Program-made: the position numbers and the translations under genes
NCBI GenBank assembly: GCA_963759955.1
Contig: CAVXCA010000040.1
Coordinates: 66,230-130,229, forward strand
Direction of reading: 5' to 3'
From: Roseiarcus sp963759955
GTDB taxonomy: Bacteria > Pseudomonadota > Alphaproteobacteria > Rhizobiales > Beijerinckiaceae
DNA length: 64,000 nucleotides
Shown here: one piece after another, positions 17,901 through 26,373 of the stretch
Layout: each line of letters starts with the position of its first letter
Numbering within the stretch: the first letter of the stretch is position 1
Notes under the pieces: generated by a model
Told to the model about the DNA's origin: nothing
What the model saw: only the letters and a program-made list of their open reading frames with translations
The model's database searches: none

Positions 17901-18365
17901 TCAGGTCCGCTCTTGGCCAGCCCGCCAGCTCAACAGAAAATAGAGCGCCACCAGCAGCAGGTTGAGCGCGACGCCGAGCGCGCCGGTCACCGCGCCGCGC
18001 ACGCCGAGCGCCGGAGAGATGGTCTCTATGGACGCGCAAAGCAACCAGAGCACGCCCCCCCAGGGGGCGGCGAGCCAGAGCCCGACGGCGGCGAGCAGAT
18101 CGACCGCGGCGAAGAACACGATCGAACCTTGCAAGGGGCGCGGGAACGTCGCGAAATCGCCGTAGCGCGAAAAAGCGCCGAGCACGAGGCCCCAATTGAA
18201 GAGCCCCTTGGCGACCCAGACCCAGGCGAGCGTGCGCATGAACCAGACCAGCCCATCCGTCCAACTCAGCTGCGCCAGCCGCCGCGGCGCGGCGCGCCCC
18301 CCCGTCGCCGCGCGATCGATGATCTGCGTCACGCCGTCGAGGCTCTGGCGCATGATGGTCTTCAT
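17901..18365 (-). CDS. Small integral membrane protein (DUF6163-like)
   Basis: A 154-residue protein with about four hydrophobic segments (LVWFMRTLAWVWVAKGLFNW, IVFFAAVDLLAAVGLWLAA, GALGVALNLLLVALYFLLSW). It resembles a small rhizobial-type membrane family often next to enoyl-CoA hydratase genes; the family name is from memory and tentative. Function unknown. Its ATG overlaps the stop of the hydrolase gene (ATGA), so it is the last cistron of the coupled secY-adk-hydrolase unit. Confidence 0.75.
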   Translation of the reverse strand: MKTIMRQSLDGVTQIIDRAATGGRAAPRRLAQLSWTDGLVWFMRTLAWVWVAKGLFNWGLVLGAFSRYGDFATFPRPLQGSIVFFAAVDLLAAVGLWLAAPWGGVLWLLCASIETISPALGVRGAVTGALGVALNLLLVALYFLLSWRAGQERT

Positions 18366-19456
18366 CGCGCCGCCTCCGGGAATGTCAGTTCCTCCGCTCC
18401 GAGCGGCGCGAAATACTCCGCGATCGCGCCTTCGTCGAGCGCCTCGCCGGGCCCCGGCCGCCAATGCGGCGATTGGTCCTTGTCGATGATCGTCGCGCGC
18501 ACGCCTTCGTAAAAGTCGTGGCCGCGGCAGACGCGCGACACGATGCGGAACTCCAGGCGCATCGCGTCTTCGAACGAAAGGCCGGCGCCCAGCGTCATCT
18601 GGCGAAGCGCGATCGCCTGGCTGGTCGGCGACTTCTCCCGCATCGCGGCGAGCGCGCCTTGCGCCAACGCCGAACCCTCGTCGGCCGAAGAGGCGAGCGC
18701 TGCGAGGATCGCCTCGCGGTCGAGGCGAGAAAACCAGGATTCGATGCGCGCGGCTTCGGCCATGATCTTCGATGGCGGCGGCGGCGCGGCGAAGCGGGCG
18801 AGAACCTCGTCCACAGATCCATCCTCTTCCAGAGCCCTCGCGAGAGCCTCGACGGAAGAGCCGGGAACGAAGCTCTGCGCCAGAGCGAGCGCGACGACAT
18901 CGCCCGCCTCGGCGCGCAATCCCGTCGCCGCGAGATAGGCGCCGATGCGATGAGGGAGCCGAGGCAGCACGAAGGTCGCGCCGACGTCGGGGAAGAATCC
19001 GATGCCGACCTCCGGCATCGCGAACACGCAACGCTCGCTCGCGACGCGGCGCCGCCCATGAACGCAAAGGCCGACGCCGCCGCCCATGACGAGACCGTCG
19101 ATCAATGCAACGTAAGGTTTGGCATAGCGCTTGATGCGTTGGTTCAGTTGGTATTCTTCGCGCCAGAAGGCGAGTTGAGCGGCGTGGTCGCCTTGCCTGC
19201 CCTGCTGGTAGATCAGCCGGATGTCGCCGCCCGCGCAGAAGGCGCGCCCGCCCGCGCTCGCGACGACGACGCGCGTGACGCGCGCGTCGCGCTCGAACGA
19301 ATCGAGCGCCGCGGCGATCGCGCGCACCATCGCCAGCGTCAAAGCGTTGAGCGCCTTGGGCCGATCGAGAATGATGAAGCCGGCCGCGCCCCGCCGCTCG
19401 AAGCGCGCTCCCAGTTCGTCCGGAGCGAGATTCGGCGCGGCGGGCTGCAAGCTCAT
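18362..19456 (-). CDS. 3-Hydroxyisobutyryl-CoA hydrolase (enoyl-CoA hydratase superfamily)
   Basis: The 364-residue crotonase-fold enzyme releases 3-hydroxyisobutyrate from its CoA ester in valine catabolism. It has FCAGGDIRLIYQQGRQ (oxyanion loop), LIDGLVMGGGVGL, and PEVGIGFFPDVGATFVL. The Glu and Asp of that last motif correspond to the catalytic pair of the human enzyme. The C-terminal helices (MTLGAGLSFEDAMRLEFRIV) also match hydrolases rather than hydratases, as does the length. Its ATG shares ATGA with the adk stop, so a catabolic enzyme is translationally tied to the end of a ribosomal protein operon. Confidence 0.88.
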   Translation of the reverse strand: MSLQPAAPNLAPDELGARFERRGAAGFIILDRPKALNALTLAMVRAIAAALDSFERDARVTRVVVASAGGRAFCAGGDIRLIYQQGRQGDHAAQLAFWREEYQLNQRIKRYAKPYVALIDGLVMGGGVGLCVHGRRRVASERCVFAMPEVGIGFFPDVGATFVLPRLPHRIGAYLAATGLRAEAGDVVALALAQSFVPGSSVEALARALEEDGSVDEVLARFAAPPPPSKIMAEAARIESWFSRLDREAILAALASSADEGSALAQGALAAMREKSPTSQAIALRQMTLGAGLSFEDAMRLEFRIVSRVCRGHDFYEGVRATIIDKDQSPHWRPGPGEALDEGAIAEYFAPLGAEELTFPEAAR

Positions 19457-20040
19457 CCCAGCGGCGCGAGGATGGCGTCGATGGCGCCGGCGACGGTGGG
19501 AATGCTCGCCATGCCGTCGACGTAATGCAGCGTGCTCTTGCCGGCGTAAAAGGGCGTTACCGCCGCCGTGTCGCGAAAATAGGCGGCCAGGCGCGTCTTG
19601 AAGATTTCCGGATCATCGTCTTTGCGCACCGGCTGTCCGGCGGCCTTAGCCTCCGCCGCGCGATTGACGATCCGAGAGACGAGCTTCTCGGCGTCGACCT
19701 TCAATTCGATCGCCGCGTCGATCTTGAGCCCCTTGCGCGCCAGCATCCTGTCGAGCGCCTCGGCCTGGGCCAGCGTGCGCGGAAAGCCGTCGAGGATGAA
19801 GCCTTTTTTCGCGTCGGGCTGGCCGATGCGATCTTCGATGATGCCCTCGACGATTTCGTCCGAGACCAGCGCGCCCGACTCCATCACCGCTTTGGCCTTG
19901 AGGCCGATCGGCGTGCCCGCGCTGACCGCCGCGCGGAGCATATCGCCTGTCGAAAGTTGCGGAATGCCGTACTTTTCCACCAATCGGGCCGCCTGAGTGC
20001 CTTTGCCGGCGCCGGGCGGCCCAAGTAGGATCAACCTCAT
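19453..20040 (-). CDS. adk: Adenylate kinase
   Basis: A 195-residue enzyme that interconverts ATP plus AMP and two ADP. It has the P-loop LLGPPGAGKGTQA, the AMP-site LSTGDMLRAAV and GFILDGFPRTLAQAEAL. The LID is the short zinc-free form (NRAAEAKAAGQPVRKDDDPE), normal for alphaproteobacteria. The start overlaps the secY stop and the stop overlaps the hydrolase start (both ATGA). Confidence 0.96.
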   Translation of the reverse strand: MRLILLGPPGAGKGTQAARLVEKYGIPQLSTGDMLRAAVSAGTPIGLKAKAVMESGALVSDEIVEGIIEDRIGQPDAKKGFILDGFPRTLAQAEALDRMLARKGLKIDAAIELKVDAEKLVSRIVNRAAEAKAAGQPVRKDDDPEIFKTRLAAYFRDTAAVTPFYAGKSTLHYVDGMASIPTVAGAIDAILAPLG

Positions 20041-21371
20041 CTCTTCCTCCCCCTCAATTTGGCCTTTCTGATCAGGCCTTCATATTGATGCGCTTGTAAG
20101 TGCCCATGGATCTGCGCGACTGTGTCCATCGTGACGTTGACGACGATCAACAGCGACGTGCCGCCGAAATAAAGCTGGACCGAGGAATACGAAGTCAGCA
20201 ATTCCGGCAGGATGCAGATCAGCGCGAGATAACCCGCGCCGAGCACGGTGATGCGGGTGAGAATCTGATCGATATATTGCGCCGTGCGTTCGCCGGGCCG
20301 CACGCCCGGCACGAAGCCGCCGTGCTTCTTGAGGTTGTCGGCGGTGTCGACGGGATTGAACACTGTCGCCGTATAGAAGAACGCGAAGAACACGATCAGC
20401 GCGACGTAGAGAATGATGTAGAGCGGGCCGCCGCGTCCCAGCAGCGTCGTGATGGTCGAGAGGATTCCCGAGCTTGCCGACCCTTGTGCGAAATTGGCGA
20501 CCGTGGTCGGCAGCAGCAGCAGCGAAGAGGCGAAGATCGGCGGGATGACGCCCGAGGTGTTGAGTTTGAGCGGCAGGAACGAACTCTGCCCCTCGTACAT
20601 CTTGTTGCCGACTTGGCGGCGCGGATAGGTGATGGGAACGCGGCGCTGCGCCCGCTCCATGAACACGATGAAGGCGACGACGACGAACACCATCACGATG
20701 ACGGCGAGCACCAGTCCGGTCGAGATCGACCCTTGGCGGCCGAGTTCGAAGAGCTGCACCACCGCGACCGGCAGGCGCGCGACGATGCCGGCGAAGATGA
20801 TGAGCGACGAGCCGTTGCCCACGCCGCGCGAAGTGATCTGCTCGCCCAACCACACCAGGAACATCGTGCCGCCGGTCAAGGTCAGCACGGTCGAGAAGCG
20901 GAACAGCAGGCCGGGATCGGCGACGACGCCCGCTCTGCCCTCGAGGCCGATGGAAATGCCGTAGGCCTGGAACACCGCGAGCACGACGGTGAGGTAGCGC
21001 GTGTATTGATTGAGGATCTTGCGCCCCGCTTCGCCTTCCTTCTTGATCGCCTCCAGCGAGGGCATCACCGAGCTGAGCAACTGGATGATGATCGAGGCCG
21101 AGATGTACGGCATGATGTTGAGCGCGAACACCGCCATGCGCTGAACCGCGCCGCCCGAGAACATGTTGAACATGTCGAGCACGCCCTGGCTATGGCCGGT
21201 GAACGACTGCTCGAAGGCGTTCGGGTCGATGCCGGGCAGCGGGATGTAAGTGCCGAGGCGGAAAACGATCAACGCGCCGAGCGTAAACCAGATGCGCTTC
21301 TTGAGTTCTTCCGCCTTGGTGAACGCGGACCAGTTGATGTTGGCTGCAAGCTGTTCGGCGGCCGATGCCAT
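20037..21371 (-). CDS. secY: Preprotein translocase subunit SecY
   Basis: A 444-residue channel subunit of the Sec translocon with ten transmembrane segments. The plug/TM2 region (FSGGAVQRMAVFALNIMPYI), the C5 loop (HGGFVPGVRPGERTAQYID) and the C-terminal KLRGRKR are all recognisable. Length is normal. It is separated from rplO by 176 nt containing a strong hairpin and is coupled to adk downstream. Confidence 0.97.
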   Translation of the reverse strand: MASAAEQLAANINWSAFTKAEELKKRIWFTLGALIVFRLGTYIPLPGIDPNAFEQSFTGHSQGVLDMFNMFSGGAVQRMAVFALNIMPYISASIIIQLLSSVMPSLEAIKKEGEAGRKILNQYTRYLTVVLAVFQAYGISIGLEGRAGVVADPGLLFRFSTVLTLTGGTMFLVWLGEQITSRGVGNGSSLIIFAGIVARLPVAVVQLFELGRQGSISTGLVLAVIVMVFVVVAFIVFMERAQRRVPITYPRRQVGNKMYEGQSSFLPLKLNTSGVIPPIFASSLLLLPTTVANFAQGSASSGILSTITTLLGRGGPLYIILYVALIVFFAFFYTATVFNPVDTADNLKKHGGFVPGVRPGERTAQYIDQILTRITVLGAGYLALICILPELLTSYSSVQLYFGGTSLLIVVNVTMDTVAQIHGHLQAHQYEGLIRKAKLRGRKR

Positions 21372-21463
21372 CTTTTTTGCGCTCCGCTTTATCCCTCGCG
21401 CGTGCCCGCGCAGATTCTACGCCCGCCTTGGCGGCCTGGTCGCCGCGCAAGGCTATAGACGCA

Positions 21464-21497
21464 ATTTGAACGGCCGCCTATCCGGCGCCGTTCAAAT
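21464..21497 (-). promoter_or_regulatory. Hairpin in the rplO-secY gap
   Basis: ATTTGAACGGC (21464-21474) and GCCGTTCAAAT (21487-21497) form a perfect 11-bp stem with a 12-nt loop in the longest gap of the spc operon. No T run follows on either strand. It could be an attenuator or an RNA processing/stability site between ribosomal and translocon genes. Confidence 0.5.
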
Positions 21498-21547
21498 CAT
21501 ATGGCCCGACCGCGGCCAAATGCCACCCCTCGAGGGGTCGCTCTCGC

Positions 21548-22030
21548 TCAGCCGGCCGCGGGCGCGGTCTCGACCTTCAGCGTCTTCACGCTGCCGCCGG
21601 CCTTTTCGATCGCCGCGACCGCGCTCTTCGACGCGCCGTAGACCTCGAAAGACGCCTTGGCCTTGATCTCGCCCTTGCCGAGGATCTTCACGCCGTCGCG
21701 CGCGCGCGCCACCACGCCCGCTTCGATCAGCGCGGCGACGGTGATCGGCTTGCCAGCGTCGAGAACGCCGGCGTCGATCGCGCTCTGGATGCGGCCGAGG
21801 TTGACCTCGTTGACGTCGAGCGCCGACGGCGGGGTGAAGCCGCGCTTGGGCAAACGCCGATGAAGCGGCATCTGACCGCCTTCGAAGCCTTTGATGCGCA
21901 CGCCCGAACGCGCGGTCTGGCCCTTGCCGCCGCGGCCCGCCTGCTTGCCTTTGCCCGAGCCGATGCCGCGACCGACGCGAATGCGCGCCTTCGAGGACCC
22001 CGGGTTATCCTTGATGCCGTTGAGTTTCAT
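21548..22030 (-). CDS. rplO: 50S ribosomal protein L15 (uL15)
   Basis: 160 residues. The N-terminal basic Gly-rich segment (RVGRGIGSGKGKQAGRGGKG) and GVRIKGFEGGQMPLHRRLPKRGF are diagnostic of uL15, a late-assembly 23S rRNA binder. It starts 10 nt after rpmD and precedes the hairpin before secY. Confidence 0.97.
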   Translation of the reverse strand: MKLNGIKDNPGSSKARIRVGRGIGSGKGKQAGRGGKGQTARSGVRIKGFEGGQMPLHRRLPKRGFTPPSALDVNEVNLGRIQSAIDAGVLDAGKPITVAALIEAGVVARARDGVKILGKGEIKAKASFEVYGASKSAVAAIEKAGGSVKTLKVETAPAAG

Positions 22031-22040
22031 GTTCGCGTCC

Positions 22041-22232
22041 TCACTGGCCGTCGACGACGCGCACGAGATGCGCGACTTTGGCGATCATGCCGCGAACGGC
22101 CGGCGTATCCACGACGCTCGCGCGTCGACCGATCTTGTTGAGGCCGAGGCCCTTGAGCGTGTCGCGCTGAGACTGCGGACGCCCGATCGCGCTGCCGACC
22201 TGTTCGAGAGTGACTGTCTTCTGCTTGGTCAT
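22041..22232 (-). CDS. rpmD: 50S ribosomal protein L30 (uL30)
   Basis: 63 residues, normal for bacterial uL30. VTLEQVGSAIGRPQSQRDTL and LGLNKIGRRASVVDTPAVRG are the family signature. I use ATG 22232 (MTKQKTVTLEQ); the further upstream in-frame ATA/ATC-type start would overlap rpsE. 14 nt after the rpsE stop. Confidence 0.95.
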   Translation of the reverse strand: MTKQKTVTLEQVGSAIGRPQSQRDTLKGLGLNKIGRRASVVDTPAVRGMIAKVAHLVRVVDGQ

Positions 22233-22246
22233 TTCGAGCCTCGCGA

Positions 22247-22819
22247 TCACGAATCGGAGGCGTCGGCTTCGACGCCTTGCCGGCGCGACTGCAACGTCGA
22301 CACCTTGATGTTGCGGCGCTGAGCGACCGAGCGCGGGCTGTCCTCGCGCGACAGCGCGTCGAAGGTCGCCCGGATCATGTTGTAGGGGTTCGACGACCCC
22401 TGGCTCTTGGCCACGACGTCGTGGACGCCGAGCGACTCGAACACCGCGCGCATCGGGCCGCCGGCGATGATGCCGGTGCCGGCGGGGGCGGCGCGCAACA
22501 CGACGCGACCGGCGCCGTGACGGCCGTTGACGTCGTGATGGAGAGTGCGGCCTTCGCGCAGCGGCACGCGCACGACGCCACGCTTGGCGGCTTCCGTCGC
22601 CTTGCGGATCGCCTCGGGCACTTCGCGCGCCTTGCCGTGGCCGAAACCGACGCGGCCCTTCTGATCGCCGACGACGACCAGCGCCGCGAAACCGAAGCGG
22701 CGTCCGCCCTTCACGACCTTCGCCACGCGATTGATGTGGACGAGGCGATCGACGAACTCGCTGTCGCGCTCCTCCCGGCTATGCTCGCGGCCGCGGCCGC
22801 CTTCTCCTTCACGCGCCAT
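22247..22819 (-). CDS. rpsE: 30S ribosomal protein S5 (uS5)
   Basis: 190 residues. The double-stranded RNA-binding S5 domain starts at EFVDRLVHINRVAKVVKGGR, with FAALVVVGDQKGRVGFGHGKA and the C-terminal lobe PAGTGIIAGGPMRAVFESLG. It helps proofreading and helicase activity of the 30S. The C-terminal tail (about 15 residues after DSPRSVAQRRN) is slightly longer than in E. coli. Confidence 0.97.
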   Translation of the reverse strand: MAREGEGGRGREHSREERDSEFVDRLVHINRVAKVVKGGRRFGFAALVVVGDQKGRVGFGHGKAREVPEAIRKATEAAKRGVVRVPLREGRTLHHDVNGRHGAGRVVLRAAPAGTGIIAGGPMRAVFESLGVHDVVAKSQGSSNPYNMIRATFDALSREDSPRSVAQRRNIKVSTLQSRRQGVEADASDS

Positions 22820-22881
22820 ATTTTTGTTCCGTCACTTGCGCGGCGTTCGTCGTCGGGACGCCGCTCGCTTGGGGTTGATGA

Positions 22882-23244
22882 TCAGAATTCGAGGCCGCCC
22901 TCGCGCGCGCCCTCGGCGAGCGCCTTGACGCGCCCGTGGTACATGTAGCCGCCGCGATCGAACACGACCTTGCCGACGCCCGCCTTCTTGGCGCGCTCGG
23001 CGATCTCCTTGCCGATGCGTTTGGCCGCCTCGACGTTCGCGCCGGTTTTCAAGGCCTCGCGGAACGCCTTCTCCAGCGACGAGGCGGCGGCCAGAGTCAC
23101 CCCCTTCTCGTCGTCGATGATCTGGGCGGAAATCTGCTTGGACGAACGGAATACGCTCAGGCGCGGACGTCCGCCGCCATGGGTGGCGATCGCGCGGCGA
23201 ACGCGCGCCTTGCGGCGTTCAGTGGACTTGTTGGACTTGGCCAT
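22882..23244 (-). CDS. rplR: 50S ribosomal protein L18 (uL18)
   Basis: 120 residues. 5S rRNA-binding uL18 signature: RRKARVRRAIATHGGGRPRL, SVFRSSKQISAQIIDDEKG and the C-terminal FDRGGYMYHGRVKALAEGAR. ATG 23244 (MAKSNKSTERRKARVR) is the standard start, 11 nt after the rplF stop. Confidence 0.97.
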   Translation of the reverse strand: MAKSNKSTERRKARVRRAIATHGGGRPRLSVFRSSKQISAQIIDDEKGVTLAAASSLEKAFREALKTGANVEAAKRIGKEIAERAKKAGVGKVVFDRGGYMYHGRVKALAEGAREGGLEF

Positions 23245-23255
23245 GACGGCGCCCC

Positions 23256-23789
23256 TTACTTCTTCTTGCCTTCCTTGCGGAAGATGAACTCGTTGGCGTA
23301 TTTGACGCCCTTGCCCTTGTAAGGCTCGGGGCCGCGGAACGCGCGGATCTCGGCGGCGATCTGGCCGACCTGGCGCTTGTCGATGCCGGCGACGGCGATC
23401 TCCGTCGGCTTCGGCGTCGTGATGGTGACGCCCGCGGGGATCGGATAGACGACGTCGTGGCTGAACCCGAGCGAAAGCTGGAGGTTCTTGCCGGCGATCG
23501 CCGCCTTGTAGCCGACGCCGTTGATTTCCAGCCGCTTCTCGAAGCCCTTGGTGACGCCGATCACCAAGTTCTGCACGCGCGCGCGCGCCGTGCCCCACAT
23601 CGCCCGCGACCGCTTGTCTTCGCCGTGCGGCTCGACATGCACGACGGCTCCGTCGATCTTGATGGCGACTTCGTCCGGAGCGGTGAACTTCAATTCGCCC
23701 TTCGCGCCCTTCACGGCGATCGATTGACCGTCGAGCTTGGCCGTGACGCCGGCGGGAATGGCGACGGGCTTCTTGCCGATACGAGACAT
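23256..23789 (-). CDS. rplF: 50S ribosomal protein L6 (uL6)
   Basis: 177 residues, normal length. SRIGKKPVAIPAGVT opens it, and the conserved C-terminal FRGPEPYKGKGVKYANEFIF with the KEGKKK tail confirms uL6, which sits near the factor-binding region of the 50S. 55 nt after rpsH. Confidence 0.97.
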   Translation of the reverse strand: MSRIGKKPVAIPAGVTAKLDGQSIAVKGAKGELKFTAPDEVAIKIDGAVVHVEPHGEDKRSRAMWGTARARVQNLVIGVTKGFEKRLEINGVGYKAAIAGKNLQLSLGFSHDVVYPIPAGVTITTPKPTEIAVAGIDKRQVGQIAAEIRAFRGPEPYKGKGVKYANEFIFRKEGKKK

Positions 23790-23844
23790 AGCACTGGTTC
23801 CAAATTAGCGGACGCCGACAGGGTCGGCTTGTTGAAGTCGGCCT

Positions 23845-24243
23845 TTAGAAGACCGTGCAGAGGACTTCGCCCCCCACGTGATTTTCCCGCGCCGAGTGAT
23901 CCGCCATCACGCCCTTGGGCGTGGAGAGGATCGACACGCCCAGGCCGTTGGCGACGCGCGGCATGCCGTCGACGGCGGCGTAGACGCGCCGGCCCGGCTT
24001 GGACACGCGCTCGATCTTGCGGATGACCGGCTCGTTGTCGAAATACTTGAGCTCGATCTCGAACTCGCTGCGGCCGTTGCCGTAGTCGGTCGTCGAATAG
24101 CCGCGGATATAGCCCTCGGCCTGCAACACGTCGAGCACCTTCTTGCGCAAGGAGGAGCCGGGCGTCGTAACCTTGCCGCGCTTGCGCATCTGCGCGTTGC
24201 GGATGCGGGTGAGCATATCGCCCAACGGATCGTTCACTGCCAT
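23845..24243 (-). CDS. rpsH: 30S ribosomal protein S8 (uS8)
   Basis: 132 residues. DPLGDMLTRIRNAQ and the C-terminal GLGVSILSTPKGVMADHSAR identify uS8, the 16S central-domain binder. In many bacteria it is the translational repressor of the spc operon; that role here is inferred. Confidence 0.97.
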   Translation of the reverse strand: MAVNDPLGDMLTRIRNAQMRKRGKVTTPGSSLRKKVLDVLQAEGYIRGYSTTDYGNGRSEFEIELKYFDNEPVIRKIERVSKPGRRVYAAVDGMPRVANGLGVSILSTPKGVMADHSARENHVGGEVLCTVF

Positions 24244-24256
24244 GATCCTGGCCTCC

Positions 24257-24562
24257 TCACCAGCTCGACTTCACAAGGCCCGGAATCAGGCCCTTGTTGC
24301 CCAATTCGCGCAGCGCGATGCGGCTCATCTTCATCTTGCGGTAAAAGCCGCGCGGGCGCCCCGTCACTTCGCAGCGGTTGCGCACGCGAATGACCGCGCC
24401 GTTGCGCGGCAGCGCCGCGAGCTTGATGCGCGCCTCGAAGCGCTCTTCCATCGGCAACTTGTCGTTGTTGGCGACGTCCAGAAGGCGCTTGCGCCGCGCG
24501 GAGAATTTCTTCGCCAGGCGCTGCTTGCGCTGATTGTTCTCGATTGCACTCTTCTTTGCCAT
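24257..24562 (-). CDS. rpsN: 30S ribosomal protein S14 (uS14, zinc-free form)
   Basis: 101 residues, the long zinc-independent type. MAKKSAIENNQRKQRLAKK, then RNRCEVTGRPRGFYRKMKMS, IALRE and the terminal PGLVKSSW. I use ATG 24562; TTG one codon upstream is possible. 13 nt before rpsH. Confidence 0.97.
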   Translation of the reverse strand: MAKKSAIENNQRKQRLAKKFSARRKRLLDVANNDKLPMEERFEARIKLAALPRNGAVIRVRNRCEVTGRPRGFYRKMKMSRIALRELGNKGLIPGLVKSSW

Positions 24563-24597
24563 CAAAGGCCTCCATTTTCCGCGTTTGAGCGGTCAGC

Positions 24598-25332
24598 TCA
24601 CTGCCGGAACGGAAAGTTGAAGGCGCCCAGCAATGCGCGCGCCTCCGCGTCGGTCTTGGCCGTCGTGCACACCACGATGTCCATGCCCAACATCGCTTCC
24701 GCCTTGTCGTAGTCGATTTCGGGGAAGATGATGTGTTCCTTTACGCCGAGCGCGTAATTGCCTCGCCCGTCGAACGATTTCGGATCGAGGCCACGGAAGT
24801 CGCGCACCCGCGGCAGCGCGACCGTGACCAGCCGATCGAGGAATTCGTACATGCGGGTCTTGCGCAGCGTGACCTTGGCGCCGATCGGCATGTTCTCGCG
24901 CACTTTGAAGGTCGAGATCGCCTTGCGGGCGCGCGTCACCACCGGCCTCTGACCGGCGATCAACGCCAGATCGGCCGCGGCCGCGGTCACCTTCTTGGTG
25001 TCGTTGACCGCTTCGCCGACGCCCATGTTCAGCACGATCTTCTCGATCTTGGGAACCTCCAGCGCGTTCTTGTACCCGAACTCCTTGGTGAGCTTGGGCA
25101 CGATCACGGCGTCGTAGAGCTTCTTCAAGCGCGCGACATAGTCCTTCGGCGCCGCGACCGGCTGGCCCGCCGTGGCGACTTCCTTCTCGCTCGGCTTGCC
25201 TTTGCCCTTGGCCGCCTTGGACTCGGCGGCGACCTCGGCCTTACCGCCCTTCGCGGCGGCCTTGTCAGCCTTTGCGGGGGCTTTGTCGGCCTTCGCCGGC
25301 TTGCCGCCCTTGTCCGATTTTGCCTCAGCCAT
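24598..25332 (-). CDS. rplE: 50S ribosomal protein L5 (uL5) with a long Lys/Ala-rich N-terminal extension
   Basis: 244 residues, against about 180 in most bacteria. The uL5 domain begins near residue 63 (KDYVARLKKLYDAVIVPKL) and has KIEKIVLNMGVGEAVND, TRARKAISTFKVRENMPIG and RDFRGLDPKSFDGRGNYALG, all normal. Residues 1-62 are a low-complexity tail of repeated KPAKADKAPAKADKAAAK-type motifs. The ATG at 25332 overlaps the rplX stop by 8 nt. No ATG or GTG start lies immediately before the conserved domain, which suggests the tail is translated. uL5 contacts 5S rRNA and tRNA at the central protuberance; the tail could touch rRNA or carry another role. Confidence 0.95.
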   Translation of the reverse strand: MAEAKSDKGGKPAKADKAPAKADKAAAKGGKAEVAAESKAAKGKGKPSEKEVATAGQPVAAPKDYVARLKKLYDAVIVPKLTKEFGYKNALEVPKIEKIVLNMGVGEAVNDTKKVTAAAADLALIAGQRPVVTRARKAISTFKVRENMPIGAKVTLRKTRMYEFLDRLVTVALPRVRDFRGLDPKSFDGRGNYALGVKEHIIFPEIDYDKAEAMLGMDIVVCTTAKTDAEARALLGAFNFPFRQ

Positions 25333-25642
25333 CGATCAGGTCTCCGGAACGCTTGGCGACGCGGACCTTGCGGCCGTCGTCGAGAGTCTTGAATCCGACG
25401 CGTGTCGGTTTGCCGGTCTTGGGATCGGCGATCGCGAGATTGGACAGATCGATCGAGGCTTCCTTGGATAGGATGCCGCCTTCGGTCTGCGCGGTCTGGC
25501 GGGTGTGGCGCTTGACGAGGTTGACGCCGGCGACGATCGCGCGACGGTCGGACGGAATGACGTGCGTGACCTCGCCGGTCTTGCCCTTGTCGCGGCCCGC
25601 GAGGACGACGACTTTGTCGCCTTTCTTGATCTTGGCGGCCAT
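25325..25642 (-). CDS. rplX: 50S ribosomal protein L24 (uL24)
   Basis: 105 residues. The KOW motif KIKKGDKVVVLAGRDKGKTG is at the N-terminus, followed by VNLVKRHTRQTAQTEGGILS. uL24 initiates 50S assembly. Start and stop both overlap neighbours (TAATG with rplN, 8 nt with rplE). Confidence 0.97.
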   Translation of the reverse strand: MAAKIKKGDKVVVLAGRDKGKTGEVTHVIPSDRRAIVAGVNLVKRHTRQTAQTEGGILSKEASIDLSNLAIADPKTGKPTRVGFKTLDDGRKVRVAKRSGDLIDG

Positions 25643-26010
25643 TACAGCACCTCCGGCGCGAGCGAAATGATCTTGACGTGGTTCTTGGCGCGAAGCTCGC
25701 GCGGCACCGGCCCGAAGATGCGGGTGCCCACCGGCTCGGACTGATTGTTGATCAGCACCGCAGCGTTCGAATCGAAACGGATCACCGAACCGTCGGCGCG
25801 ACGGATGTCCTTGGCGGTGCGCACCACGACCGCCTTCATCACGTCGCCCTTCTTCACGCGGCCGCGCGGAATGGCTTCCTTGATCGACACCACGATGATG
25901 TCGCCGATCGAGGCGTAGCGCCGCTTCGAGCCGCCCAGCACCTTGATGCACATCACGCGACGCGCGCCCGAATTGTCGGCGACGTCGAGGTTGGTTTGCA
26001 TCTGAATCAT
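25642..26010 (-). CDS. rplN: 50S ribosomal protein L14 (uL14)
   Basis: 122 residues, the standard length. IQMQTNLDVADNSGARRVMC, then IKVLGGSKRRYASIGDIIVV and the C-terminal ELRAKNHVKIISLAPEVL. uL14 sits at the subunit interface. Its TAA overlaps the rplX ATG by one base. Confidence 0.98.
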   Translation of the reverse strand: MIQMQTNLDVADNSGARRVMCIKVLGGSKRRYASIGDIIVVSIKEAIPRGRVKKGDVMKAVVVRTAKDIRRADGSVIRFDSNAAVLINNQSEPVGTRIFGPVPRELRAKNHVKIISLAPEVL

Positions 26011-26120
26011 GGCCTAACGCCTTTCTTGTCAGAACGGTTTCCGATTGCGTCGCGCAACCGGACTACGCCTGAAGGAGGCTCGCGCCTCCGGGATGAATTC
26101 GCCCGAACAGGAATGTCCCT

Positions 26121-26363
26121 TCAGGCCTTCGGAGCGTCTTCGACGACGATCCACCGCTTCAATTTCGAAATCGGCTTGGTCTCTTCGATCGAGACCGTGT
26201 CGCCGACCTTGTGGGTCTTGGTTTCAGAATGCGCATGGTAGTTTTTCGAGCGGCGCACCGTCTTCTTCAACAGCGGATGGGTGAAACGGCGTTCGACCTT
26301 GACGACCAAGGTCTTCTCTTGCTTGTCGCTGACGACGACGCCCTGGAGGATTCGCTTCGGCAT
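26121..26363 (-). CDS. rpsQ: 30S ribosomal protein S17 (uS17)
   Basis: 80 residues. MPKRILQGVVVSDKQEKTLV and the OB-fold motif RRSKNYHAHSE define uS17, a primary 16S rRNA 5'-domain binder. A 110-nt gap separates it from rplN, larger than elsewhere in this operon. Confidence 0.97.
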   Translation of the reverse strand: MPKRILQGVVVSDKQEKTLVVKVERRFTHPLLKKTVRRSKNYHAHSETKTHKVGDTVSIEETKPISKLKRWIVVEDAPKA

Positions 26364-26373
26364 TTCTTCGTCC

